In this document: one piece after another, positions 25,161 through 33,720 of the stretch
How positions within the stretch are numbered: the first letter of the stretch is position 1
Layout of the letters: each line of letters begins with the position of its first letter
Assembly: GCA_046724665.1 (NCBI GenBank)
Contig: JBKOWZ010000066.1
Span: 1-44,604, forward strand
DNA length: 44,604 nucleotides
Source: Actinocrinis sp046724665
GTDB taxonomy: Bacteria > Actinomycetota > Actinomycetes > Streptomycetales > Catenulisporaceae
Reading direction: 5' to 3'
The notes under the pieces: generated by a model
Told to the model about the DNA's origin: nothing
Database searches by the model: none
What the model saw: only the letters and a program-made list of their open reading frames with translations
Translations under genes and position numbers: made by a program

Positions 25161-25797
25161 CGTGTACGGCGCGGTGGAGGACCGCGAGGGCGGCTCCGGA
25201 CCAGCACAGGGAGCCGGCGGCGTCCGAGAGCCAGTGGAAGTTCGACCAGAGCAGGCCGAAGATCGTCGCCGCGACGAGGAGCGATGCGGCGGCGGTGATC
25301 GTGCGGCGGCGCTGGGGCGCGCGGGGGTCGTCCGGGAGGACGAAGGCGCAGAGCAGGAGCGCGCTGGTGCCGTAGCACAGGAGCGCGTCGGCGGTGTGGC
25401 CGGAGGGGAAGAAGCCGAGTGCGGCGTCGCCGAGGGCGGTTTGGGACGGGCCGGGGCGGTCGATCCACAGCTTGAGCGGGATCACGGTCGCCAGGGCCGC
25501 CAACGCGCCGAGCGTTACCAGCGCGGGGCGCCATGAGTGGGCCGCTCGGATCGCCAGGGCCGTGACGACCAGCAGGACCGACAGCGAGATCGACTGGTTG
25601 CCGAGGTCGGCCATGGCGCGGCCGGGGTGGAAGGTCCAGTTCATCGACGGGTCCTTGGCCCAGGACTGGAGGTGGTCGCGCACGCGCACGTCCAGGGTTA
25701 CCACCGGGCCGCGCGTCTGGACCTGCCAGGTCAGCAATCCGAAGTCGAGAAGCAGCAGCATGGGGAGCAGCCACCACTGCCGCCGGGTCCAGGTCAT
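25075..25797 (-). CDS. PAP2-family membrane phosphatase
   Basis: A 240-aa protein with about six hydrophobic segments. The phosphatase triad is present: KLWIDRPGPS (motif 1), PSGHT (motif 2), and SNFHWLSDAAGS (motif 3 with the nucleophile-activating His). Likely acts on a lipid phosphate or pyrophosphate at the membrane. ATG 25797 starts at the first hydrophobic stretch (MTWTRRQWWLLPMLLLLDF); an upstream open frame to 25950 is not conserved and runs into the gabT terminator. Confidence 0.88.
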   Translation of the reverse strand: MTWTRRQWWLLPMLLLLDFGLLTWQVQTRGPVVTLDVRVRDHLQSWAKDPSMNWTFHPGRAMADLGNQSISLSVLLVVTALAIRAAHSWRPALVTLGALAALATVIPLKLWIDRPGPSQTALGDAALGFFPSGHTADALLCYGTSALLLCAFVLPDDPRAPQRRRTITAAASLLVAATIFGLLWSNFHWLSDAAGSLCWSGAALAVLHRAVHVKDLPEGSETRSFPVSKARSHDNRADQA

Positions 25798-25897
25798 CGC
25801 TTTTGAGGGTACGCCAACGCTGGCGCCGGGGCGCAGGTGGTCGTACGTGGCGTGTGCACGCGGCGTGCGCATCTGCCTGGCGTGGCTGGACACACAA

Positions 25898-25931
25898 GCG
25901 GCGCCCGCCCGGGGTCGGGGGCGGGCGCCGC
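25898..25931 (-). terminator. Strong terminator hairpin after gabT
   Basis: GCGGCGCCCGCCC (25898-25910) and GGGCGGGCGCCGC (25919-25931) pair without a mismatch over an 8-nt loop. On the minus strand it is followed by TTGTGTGT, a weak U-rich tail, 37 bp after the gabT stop. Confidence 0.75.
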
Positions 25932-25967
25932 AAGTGTCCTCGGGCCGCACTCCCGAGGACAGGGCGG

Positions 25968-27386
25968 TCAGCTCTTGGTCGATAACACCGTGCTACCGGA
26001 TCCCGCGCCAGCGGACAAGGTGTCAGCGAACATAGTGTCGAAGGATTGCTCGACTACGTCTAGCCCTTCGTTCAACAAATCATCCCCGATGACCAACGGC
26101 GGCAGGAAGCGCAGCACGTTGCCGTACGTGCCGCAGGTCAAGACCACCACGCCGGCGGCGTGGCACAGCGCCGCGGCCTTCGCCGCCAGGTGCGGCGCCG
26201 GGTTCAGCGTGCCGGGCTCGACCAGTTCGACGGCGATCATCGCGCCGCGGCCGCGCACCTCGGCGATCGCCGGGTAGCGCTCCGCGAGGGCGCGCAGCCG
26301 GGGCAGCATCGTGTCGCCGATCTTGCGGGCGCGGCCGGGCAGGTCCTCGGCGCGCATCGTGTCGATCGCGCCGAGCGCGGCGGCGCAGGCCACCGGGTTG
26401 CCGCCGTAGGTGCCGCCGAGGCCGCCGGGGTGCGCGGCGTCCATGATCTCGGCGCGGCCGGTGACCGCGGCCAGCGGCAGGCCGCCGGCCAGGCCCTTCG
26501 CGGTGGTGACCAGGTCGGGCAGCACGTCCTCGTGCTCGCAGGCGAACCAGTCGCCGGTGCGGCAGAAGCCGGTCTGGATCTCGTCGGCGACGAACACGAT
26601 GCCGTTGGCCCGGCAGTACTCGGCGATGCGCGGCAGGAAGCCCTGCGGCGGGACGATGAACCCGCCCTCGCCCTGGATCGGCTCGATCACGACGGCGGCC
26701 ACGTTCTGCGCGCCGACCTGCTTGTCGATCATGGAGATCGCCTGCGCGGCGGCCTCCTCGGCGCAGTGCTCCGGGCCGGTCGGCCAGCGCAGCGGGTACG
26801 CCATCGGCACCCGGTAGACCTCGGGGGCGAACGGCCCGAAGCCGTTCTTGTACGGCATGTTCTTCGCGGTCAGCGCCATGGTGAGGTTCGTGCGGCCGTG
26901 GTATCCGTGGTCGAAGACGACCACGGCCTGGCGCCTGGTGTAGGCGCGGGCGATCTTGACCGCGTTCTCGACGGCCTCGGCGCCCGAGTTGAACAGCGCG
27001 GACTTCTTCGGGTGGTCGCCCGGGGTCAGTTCGGCCAGCGCCTCGCAGACCGCCACGTAGCCCTCGTACGGCGTGACCATGAAACAGGTGTGGGTGAACC
27101 GCTGCAACTGCTCGACCGCGCGCTTGACCACGGCCTCCGCGCTGTTGCCGACGCTGGTCACCGCGATGCCCGAGCCGAAGTCGATCAGCGAGTTGCCGTC
27201 CACGTCCACCACCACGCCGCCGCCCGCCCGGGTGATGAACACCGGCAGCATCGTCGAGACGCCGCGCGCCACGCTCTCGTCCCGCCGGGCGAGCAGCTCC
27301 TGGGATTTCGGCCCGGGAATCTCGGTGACCAGCCGGCGCTCCTGCGGCACCGACGGACCGCCGGCGGGGCGGTGGGGGGTCGTCAT
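25968..27386 (-). CDS. gabT: 4-aminobutyrate aminotransferase
   Basis: PLP enzyme of 472 aa that transfers the amino group of GABA to 2-oxoglutarate, giving succinic semialdehyde. D268 in VADEIQTGFCRTG and the PLP lysine K297 in TTAKGLAGGLPLA are present, with NSGAEAVENAVKIAR and DHGYHGRTNLTMALT; the sequence matches actinobacterial GabT well. ATG 27386 has AAGGAG 10 bp upstream. It is monocistronic, ending at a strong hairpin. Confidence 0.95.
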   Translation of the reverse strand: MTTPHRPAGGPSVPQERRLVTEIPGPKSQELLARRDESVARGVSTMLPVFITRAGGGVVVDVDGNSLIDFGSGIAVTSVGNSAEAVVKRAVEQLQRFTHTCFMVTPYEGYVAVCEALAELTPGDHPKKSALFNSGAEAVENAVKIARAYTRRQAVVVFDHGYHGRTNLTMALTAKNMPYKNGFGPFAPEVYRVPMAYPLRWPTGPEHCAEEAAAQAISMIDKQVGAQNVAAVVIEPIQGEGGFIVPPQGFLPRIAEYCRANGIVFVADEIQTGFCRTGDWFACEHEDVLPDLVTTAKGLAGGLPLAAVTGRAEIMDAAHPGGLGGTYGGNPVACAAALGAIDTMRAEDLPGRARKIGDTMLPRLRALAERYPAIAEVRGRGAMIAVELVEPGTLNPAPHLAAKAAALCHAAGVVVLTCGTYGNVLRFLPPLVIGDDLLNEGLDVVEQSFDTMFADTLSAGAGSGSTVLSTKS

Positions 27387-27730
27387 CGGCGAAGTGCTCC
27401 TTAGGCGGATGCGGTACGGCGCGAGCCGCTTGCGTGTGCGGTATGCAGATGCGCCGTGCACGCGGTGGCGTGCGTAGCGACGCGCGCTGCTCTTACAGCC
27501 TCGTTCGACGATAACGAATGGACGCGACTTCGACACCTGGCAGCGCGTCGGGCGTTTCGCGCATCACCTGTCATTGTGTCGGTATCACTAGGCGCGGCGC
27601 CGGTATCAGTAGACACAGCGCCGGTATCAGCGGGCACTGTGTCGCCCCTCGGTCTAATCGCCGCAGGTCGCTACGATCGACGGGACGTGTCGTCGCACGG
27701 AATTCGCGCCAGCGAAGGGGAGAGAACGCA
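27387..27730. other. Divergent gap between gabT and the TraG-like ATPase
   Basis: It holds promoters for both genes, not clearly identifiable, and a 21-bp tandem array (27581-27643). TACGAT at about 27673-27678 could be a -10 for the plus-strand gene; no good -35 was seen. Confidence 0.45.
27581..27643. repeat. 21-bp tandem array, three exact-length copies
   Basis: Units 27581-27601, 27602-27622 and 27623-27643 each begin GGTATCA; the first two end GCGCC. The preceding 20 bp (27561-27580) look like a worn fourth copy. Confidence 0.75.
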
Positions 27731-29746
27731 GTGGCGGTGCAAGACGGTCCAGCCGTTCCGGCGCAGGGGCACGGCATGCGCGAGGGCTGGTACCCGTGCC
27801 CGAGCGGGGCCGCACAGGTGCGTTACTGGGACGGCACCAATTGGACCGACCAGACCCGGCCCGACCTGCTCGGCTGGGTGCACGGCCCGCGGGTGCTCGA
27901 CCTGCCCGGCGTGTTCGCGTACGGACGCGATCCAGACGCCAAGGACTCGGGCCGTCCGGGGCCCCTCGACCCGGACACCTGGCGGCGCGTGCGCAACTCC
28001 GTGGTAGCGCTGCCGATTCTGTACGTGGCACTGGTCGTCCCCGCCGCGCTGCTGCTGAAGGTGCTCGGGCTCCCTGGATTCCTCGACAAGCTGCTCATCG
28101 TGGCGCTCATCGTCGTCTGCGGCAGCTACGGTCGGTGGCCGGACGCGATCCGGCACGTCTGGGCCAGGTACCGCCCCGAGCCGAAGACGGCGCCGGTGCC
28201 GCCGCCCACGCGCCCCGACCTGTGGGGTGACCTGCGCGCTGCGGGCTTCGACACGGCCGCGCGCCGCCTCGACGAGGAGCTGGCCGGCGGCGAACTCACC
28301 GACGTGGACTACGTGCGGGTCGCCCGCGTCGTGCAGCAGTCCGCGCGCGCCGCGCGGTCCGGCGGCGGGACGCAGCGGCTGCGGCCGGTCGCCGAGCAGA
28401 TCGAGGAGCACGGCGGCGCCGCGTTCGTGCACGAATCCCTCCAGCGCGACCTGCCGATGCCCCGGCTGGTGCAGCACGACCTGATAACCGGTCAGGCCAG
28501 GCTCGGCGTCGCGGTGGCCACGCCGCGCAATCCGCTGACGCACCAGAGCCGGTGGTTCGCCCTGGACACCGAGGTGCTGCGGACCTCGATGCTCGTGGTC
28601 GGGCCGCCCGGCTCGGGCAAGACCCGCTCGTTCGCCCGGCCGATCATCGAGCTGCTCGGCCTCCAGACGCTGGTCGGCCTGGCCTCGGTGGTGGTGATCG
28701 ACCCGACCGGCTCGGCCTTCGGCCCCGCGGTGCTGCCGGGCTTCTTCGACATCGACATCGACCCGAACCGGCGTCCCGAGCAGGACCGCTCGAACTGGGG
28801 CTTCGACCTGTTCGGCGGGGCCTCGACGCCGGACGAGGCGGCCGACCGGCTGGCCGGGGCGGTGCTGCCGCCGGAGACCGGGCACACGGATCCCGCCGCC
28901 GACTCCGCGGCGCGCAACGCGCTGTACGCGGTGATCGCGGGCTTCCATCAGCGCGAATCCCGCTACCCGACGGCACGCGAGCTGATCGACGCGGTGCTGC
29001 GGGACAGCCCGGTCACGCTGCTGAACGAGCGGCTGCGGCTGCTCGACCGGCCGGCGTTGATCGACCTGTTCGACGGCCGTGCGCGCCGCTTCTCCATGCG
29101 CGAGATCAACCGGCCGATCCGGGTGCGTATCGCGCTGCCCGAGGGCAGTTCGCCGCAGGCCGCGCGGATCCTCGCCCGGCTGGCCATCGCGCAGTTCGTG
29201 CAGGTCGTCGGCGCCCCCGACAACGATCGCTCGGTGTTCAAGGGCCTGATCGTGGACGAGGCCGGGCGCTTCGTGGACGAATATGTCGCACAGGGCCTGC
29301 AACGCGCCCGCGCGGCCAACGCCGGGATCGTGCTGCTGACGCAGTCGATGGGCCAGTTCCCCGAGCACCTGCGCTCCGCGGTGTTCACCGGCACCGGCTG
29401 CAAGGCGGTCTTCGCCGGTGTCGAACCGCAGGACGCCCGGTACTTCGCCGAGTACTGGGGCACGCAGTGGCAGGCCGAGACGACCGTGACCACCGGCTCC
29501 TCGACCTCAAGCGGCAGCGGCCACGCCGCGACTCCGGGCGGGAAGAAGGAGAAGTCGGTTATTCACACGATCACCGGCAATACGAGCGTGGAGTACCAGC
29601 GCTCGGTGGCGACTCGCGCGATCGAGCGGCCGGTGTGGTCCGCCTCCGAGATCATCAACGACGTCCCGACCGGCCACGCGCTGATCTCGCTGGCCACTCC
29701 GGACGGTATTCGCACGCCGCCGGTGCTGGTGAACCTGCGCGGGTGA
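27731..29746 (+). CDS. DUF2510-containing TraG/TraD-like P-loop ATPase
   Basis: A 671-aa membrane-anchored ATPase. Residues 19-44 form a DUF2510 module (GWYPCPSGAAQVRYWDGTNW). Two hydrophobic segments follow (about 91-112 and 119-135). The motor domain has Walker A GPPGSGKT at 291-298 and Walker B LIVDE at 506-510, with LLTQSMGQFPEHLRS as in the TraM-recognition region of TraG/TraD coupling proteins. No relaxase or other type IV secretion gene is nearby, so it is probably a chromosomal actinobacterial relative of unknown cargo. GTG 27731 follows GGGGAGAGAA; upstream residues fall in the repeat. Confidence 0.82.
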   Translation: MAVQDGPAVPAQGHGMREGWYPCPSGAAQVRYWDGTNWTDQTRPDLLGWVHGPRVLDLPGVFAYGRDPDAKDSGRPGPLDPDTWRRVRNSVVALPILYVALVVPAALLLKVLGLPGFLDKLLIVALIVVCGSYGRWPDAIRHVWARYRPEPKTAPVPPPTRPDLWGDLRAAGFDTAARRLDEELAGGELTDVDYVRVARVVQQSARAARSGGGTQRLRPVAEQIEEHGGAAFVHESLQRDLPMPRLVQHDLITGQARLGVAVATPRNPLTHQSRWFALDTEVLRTSMLVVGPPGSGKTRSFARPIIELLGLQTLVGLASVVVIDPTGSAFGPAVLPGFFDIDIDPNRRPEQDRSNWGFDLFGGASTPDEAADRLAGAVLPPETGHTDPAADSAARNALYAVIAGFHQRESRYPTARELIDAVLRDSPVTLLNERLRLLDRPALIDLFDGRARRFSMREINRPIRVRIALPEGSSPQAARILARLAIAQFVQVVGAPDNDRSVFKGLIVDEAGRFVDEYVAQGLQRARAANAGIVLLTQSMGQFPEHLRSAVFTGTGCKAVFAGVEPQDARYFAEYWGTQWQAETTVTTGSSTSSGSGHAATPGGKKEKSVIHTITGNTSVEYQRSVATRAIERPVWSASEIINDVPTGHALISLATPDGIRTPPVLVNLRG

Positions 29747-29827
29747 GTTGGCCCAGTGCGGTGTACTGCTGAGTTGGCACAGTTGAGCCGGCACAGCGCG
29801 GTGTTTGGCACAGTGCGGTGTACCGCG
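29744..29827. repeat. Tandem array starting at the TraG-like gene's stop codon
   Basis: Units start at 29744, 29770, 29784 and 29806, built from TGAGTTGGCACAGT and GCGGTGTACYGC; the full unit is about 26 bp and some copies lack parts. The first TGA (29744-29746) is the stop codon. Confidence 0.8.
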
Positions 29828-29920
29828 CGGGAATGGACTGCAAGGTGTGAGGCGACGGCGCGATCACCTCGACCTAGTGTGGTCATCAGCCGCGACTAGC
29901 ACGAGTGGAGCGAAGCGAAG

Positions 29921-31372
29921 ATGACTGTTGCGACCGATCCGCGTCCGTTCTGGCTCGCCGGGGAGCCGGCGACCGGCGAGGCGACGCTCGACCTGACGCG
30001 GCCGTACGACGGCTCGCTCATCGCGACCGTGTCGCTGCCGACCGGCGACCAGGTCGAGCAGGCCGTCGCCGCGGCCGACGCGGCGGCGAAGCACACCGCC
30101 GCGCTGCCGGCGCACGTGCGCGCCGCCGCCCTCGACCACGTCTCCCGGCGGCTGGCCGAGCGCGCCGACGAGATCGCCGCGCTGATCACCGCCGAGAACG
30201 GCAAGCCGCTCAAGTGGTCGCGGGCCGAGGTGGGCCGCGCCGTCTCGGTCTTCCGCTGGGCCGCCGAGGAGGCCCGCCGCTTCGCCGGCGAGTTGCAGCG
30301 GCTGGACACCGACCCGGCCGCGACCGGCCGGATCGCGGTGGTGCGCCGCTTCCCCAAGGGGCCGGTGCTCGGCATCTCGCCGTTCAACTTCCCGCTCAAC
30401 CTGGTCGCCCACAAGGTGGCGCCGGCCATCGCCGTGGGCGCGCCGATCATCCTCAAGCCGGCCCCGGCCACCCCGCTGTCCGCGCTGCTGCTCGGCGAAC
30501 TGCTGGCCGAGACCGGGCTGCCCGCCGGCTTTTGGTCGGTGCTGCCGGTGCCCAACGACCGGATGGAGCAGCTGACCGGCGACCCGCGGCTGCCGGTGAT
30601 CTCGTTCACCGGCTCCGGCCCGGTCGGCGCGATCATCCAGGCCGCAGCCCCGCACAAGCACGTCACGCTCGAACTCGGTGGGAACGCCGCGGCCGTGGTG
30701 CTCGGCGACTATGCGAGCGAGGCGGACCTCGACTGGGCCGCCACGCGCATCGCCACCTTCTCCAACTACCAGGCCGGCCAGTCCTGCATCGCGGTGCAGC
30801 GGGTGATCGCCGACGGCGCCGTGCACGACCGGTTGCTGCCGAAGCTCGTGGACGCGGTCGCGGCGCAGAAGACCGGCGACCCGGCCGACCCGGGTACCGA
30901 CGTCGGCCCGCTGATCAGCGAGGCGGCCGCGATCCGGGTCGAACAGTGGGTCGATGAAGCCGTTGCCGCGGGAGCCAAGGTGCTCACCGGTGGCACCCGC
31001 GACGGCTCGGCCTACGCGCCGACCGTGATCGTTGACGTGCCGTCAGACGCGAAGGTCGTGTGTGAGGAGGTCTTCGGCCCGGTGCTGGTCGTGCAGCGGG
31101 CCGAAGACGCGGACGCGGCGTTCGCCGCCGTCAACGCCTCGGCGTACGGGCTCCAGGCCGGCGTCTTCACGCACGATCTCCAGGCGGCCTTCCGCGCGCA
31201 CCGCGAGCTCGAAGTCGGCGGCGTGATCGTCGGCGACGTGCCGAGTTATCGTGCCGACCAGATGCCTTACGGCGGCGCGAAAGGCTCAGGCGTCGGCCGG
31301 GAGGGGGTCAAGTACGCGATGCAGGATTACACCTACGAGCGCGTACTCGTCCTCACCGGCCTCGACCTGTAG
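29921..31372 (+). CDS. NAD(P)-dependent aldehyde dehydrogenase (possible succinic-semialdehyde dehydrogenase)
   Basis: A 483-aa aldehyde dehydrogenase. E251 in TLELGGNAA is the general base and C289 in YQAGQSCIAVQR the nucleophile; SPFNFPLNLVAHK and EEVFGPVLVV are family motifs. Its substrate cannot be fixed by motif alone. Its place close to gabT makes succinic semialdehyde a sensible guess, but the form of the Cys loop is also seen in glyceraldehyde-3-phosphate and broad-range members. ATG 29921 follows GGAGCGAAG. Ends 12 bp from the convergent neighbour. Confidence 0.85.
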   Translation: MTVATDPRPFWLAGEPATGEATLDLTRPYDGSLIATVSLPTGDQVEQAVAAADAAAKHTAALPAHVRAAALDHVSRRLAERADEIAALITAENGKPLKWSRAEVGRAVSVFRWAAEEARRFAGELQRLDTDPAATGRIAVVRRFPKGPVLGISPFNFPLNLVAHKVAPAIAVGAPIILKPAPATPLSALLLGELLAETGLPAGFWSVLPVPNDRMEQLTGDPRLPVISFTGSGPVGAIIQAAAPHKHVTLELGGNAAAVVLGDYASEADLDWAATRIATFSNYQAGQSCIAVQRVIADGAVHDRLLPKLVDAVAAQKTGDPADPGTDVGPLISEAAAIRVEQWVDEAVAAGAKVLTGGTRDGSAYAPTVIVDVPSDAKVVCEEVFGPVLVVQRAEDADAAFAAVNASAYGLQAGVFTHDLQAAFRAHRELEVGGVIVGDVPSYRADQMPYGGAKGSGVGREGVKYAMQDYTYERVLVLTGLDL

Positions 31373-31384
31373 GCGGCCCGGCGG

Positions 31385-33571
31385 TCAGCTCCCCGGCAGG
31401 GCGGCGAGCTGCTGGAGCGCGATGGAGACCGCGCCGCGCGGATTGGCGGTGGCCGGGTTGTAGAAGGTCAGCCGCACCTCGTAGCCGCCCTTCCAGACAT
31501 CGATCTTGACCGGGACGTCGCCGCCGCTGTCCAGCGGCTTGATGGCCACGACGCCGTTGGTCAGGCCGGGCACGGTCATCTCGGTGCCCGTCGTCAGGAT
31601 CGCTCCCTGGTAGTCGAGCGCCTCGCTGTGCGCCTGCTTCGCCGAGGCGTACTGGAGGATCGTGATGATCGCGCCGGTGCCGTCGGTCGCGTTCCACTCC
31701 CGGTGCGCGATCGCGGTGACCCCGGCGTCGTTGAGCAGGTCCTCCTCGTAGGCCCGCTCGTCGTCGCTCTCGCTCGACCAGTTCTCCTGGACGTACTCGT
31801 GTACGGTCGCCGTCGTGGACTTGTCGTAATCCGAGCCGGTCCACGGCTGCGAACCGCTCGGCGCGTCGATCAGGCAGCTCTCCGCGGACGAGCAGGTGCC
31901 GGGCGCACTGCTCCCGACCGCGGTCGGCGTCGGCACGGCCGGGACGGCGGCGGTCTGCATCCTCGAGGTCGAGGCGATCTTCTGGAGCTGCTGCGAGGCC
32001 CAGGTCACCGTGCGGGTCTTGTCGAAGGTGTGCGGGCTCCAGCTGAACATCTCCATCACCACGGTCCCGGACACGCCGAAGGTCTGCGCGGCGATGTCGC
32101 CGTCGCTGTCGGGCGTCGGGTCGTAGGTGCCCGAGGCGTCCTTCTGCCCCGGGATGGAGAACGAGGTGCCGGAGGCCGAGTACGAGTCGTTCTTGTACCA
32201 GGCCAGCGCGCCGTTCGCGGTGCCGAACTGGAGCAGCACGATGTCCGCCTCGGCGCCGTTCGAGGTGATCCAGGTCCGGTGGGTGATCCCGGTCAGGCCG
32301 GAGGCGCTCAGCCGCGCCTTGATGATGTTCTGCCAGGCCGCGTCGCTGAACATCTGCTGCGAGTACTGCGCGGCGCTCGGCGACTTGTTGCCGCCCCAAG
32401 AGCCGCTCCACGGCGTGCTGCTCGACGGCGCGCTGATCAGGCAGGAGGACAGGCCGCTCGAGCAGGTCACCGACTGCGTGGTGCTGGTCGGCTGCGGGCT
32501 CGCGGAGGCCTTCGGCGCCTTGGCCAGACTCTGGTACTGCGCGCTCAGCCACGAGGAGAAGTCCGTGGCGGAGAAGCCGCCGTGAGAGTAGTAGCGCACT
32601 TGCAGCGCGATGTCGCCCACGGCGGCCGAGTAGCGGGTGACCGTGTCGCCGTCGCTGTTCGCCTTGCTGCTGGTGTAGCCGGAACCGGGGACGCCGCTCG
32701 GGACGGGCACCGCGTCTCCGCTGGCGATGTCGCTGCCGAGCAGTTCGAGCGATCGGGCGTGCGCGCCCTGCGGCCCGGAGAACTTCAGCAGGGTGATGTC
32801 GATGCCGTTGCCGTTCGAGGCCTTCCAGGCGGTGTGCGCGATGTTCTGGAGGCCCTCGGCCTTGAGGTTGTCACCGGCGGTCTTCTGCGCGACCGGGTCG
32901 CTGTCGAACGCCCAGTTGAGGTAGTCCGACGTCGTCGGCGCCGTGGACGAGCGCCAGTCGTCGCTGTAGGCGCTCGACGAGGACGGCTTCGCGACCAGGC
33001 ACGAGTTGAGCGTGGACGGGTTGCAGGCGACCGCCGAGACCCCATTGTCGCCGGACTTGAAGTGGTTGTACGCGAACACGCCGCCCGCGACCACGGCCAG
33101 AACCACGACGCCTGCGATCGCGATGATCTGCTTGCGGCCGACCCGGCGCGGGGGAGCCGGGGGCGGCGGCCACTGCTGACCCCACTGCGGCACGGTGCCA
33201 TAAGGCGGCGGGGTTCCGTACTGCGGCTGCTGCGCTCCGTACTGCGGCGGCACCCCGTATTGCGGCTGCGTGCCGTAGGGCTGCGGTGGCTGCGCGCCGT
33301 ATTGCGGCTGTGCTCCGTACTGGGACTGCGCCTCGTACTGCGGGGGCTGTCCGTCGTACTGCGGCGGGGCCCCGTACTGCGGAGGTGCGCCGTACTGGGG
33401 TGCGGCCCCGTACTGCGGCTGCTGCGGCTGGCCCCACTGCGGCTGCGGCGGCTGTTGCTGGGGCTGCTGCGGCTGCTGATCCCAGGGCTGCCCCGCCGGC
33501 GGTTGCGGAGGCTGTGGCTGCGGAAGCTGCGGTTCCGGCTGTCCCCACTGCGACGGGTGCTGATCCGACAT
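31385..33571 (-). CDS. Membrane-anchored surface protein with three copies of an unrecognised domain
   Basis: A 728-aa protein I do not recognise. Residues 1-142 are Pro/Gln/Tyr-rich with PQYGA-type repeats, cytoplasmic by topology. One membrane segment (IIAIAGVVVLAVVAGGVFAY, about 149-168) follows basic residues RRVGRK. Outside are three similar domains at about 183-351, 370-536 and 560-728. Each opens with a Cys pair (C183/C191, C370/C377, C560/C566) around a S-CL(I/V) core, then has a helix and an AW/TW/EW-NG-I-LL-F element (HTAWKASNGNGIDITLLKF and its equivalents). Ser/Thr/Pro linkers join them. ATG 33571 has AAGGGGGG upstream; GTG 33574 is also possible. Confidence 0.8.
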   Translation of the reverse strand: MSDQHPSQWGQPEPQLPQPQPPQPPAGQPWDQQPQQPQQQPPQPQWGQPQQPQYGAAPQYGAPPQYGAPPQYDGQPPQYEAQSQYGAQPQYGAQPPQPYGTQPQYGVPPQYGAQQPQYGTPPPYGTVPQWGQQWPPPPAPPRRVGRKQIIAIAGVVVLAVVAGGVFAYNHFKSGDNGVSAVACNPSTLNSCLVAKPSSSSAYSDDWRSSTAPTTSDYLNWAFDSDPVAQKTAGDNLKAEGLQNIAHTAWKASNGNGIDITLLKFSGPQGAHARSLELLGSDIASGDAVPVPSGVPGSGYTSSKANSDGDTVTRYSAAVGDIALQVRYYSHGGFSATDFSSWLSAQYQSLAKAPKASASPQPTSTTQSVTCSSGLSSCLISAPSSSTPWSGSWGGNKSPSAAQYSQQMFSDAAWQNIIKARLSASGLTGITHRTWITSNGAEADIVLLQFGTANGALAWYKNDSYSASGTSFSIPGQKDASGTYDPTPDSDGDIAAQTFGVSGTVVMEMFSWSPHTFDKTRTVTWASQQLQKIASTSRMQTAAVPAVPTPTAVGSSAPGTCSSAESCLIDAPSGSQPWTGSDYDKSTTATVHEYVQENWSSESDDERAYEEDLLNDAGVTAIAHREWNATDGTGAIITILQYASAKQAHSEALDYQGAILTTGTEMTVPGLTNGVVAIKPLDSGGDVPVKIDVWKGGYEVRLTFYNPATANPRGAVSIALQQLAALPGS

Positions 33572-33707
33572 CACGTCCCCCCTTGGGATATCAGGGTCGC
33601 AAATTCATGATAAGAGCGGCGGGTGAGCTTATCGACGGTCGCTCGACGCGTTCAAGGCGGGGTGCGCGGCGCCCGACGCGCCGGGCGTCCCCGGCCGCCG
33701 CATGGGG

Positions 33708-33713
33708 AACAAT
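33708..33713 (+). promoter_or_regulatory. -10 candidate placing the dxr start at or next to its ATG
   Basis: AACAAT lies 7 nt before ATG 33721, suggesting a leaderless mRNA. No -35 is clear. If ATG 33712 were used instead, this reading would fail. Confidence 0.3.
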
Positions 33714-33720
33714 GGCGCCC

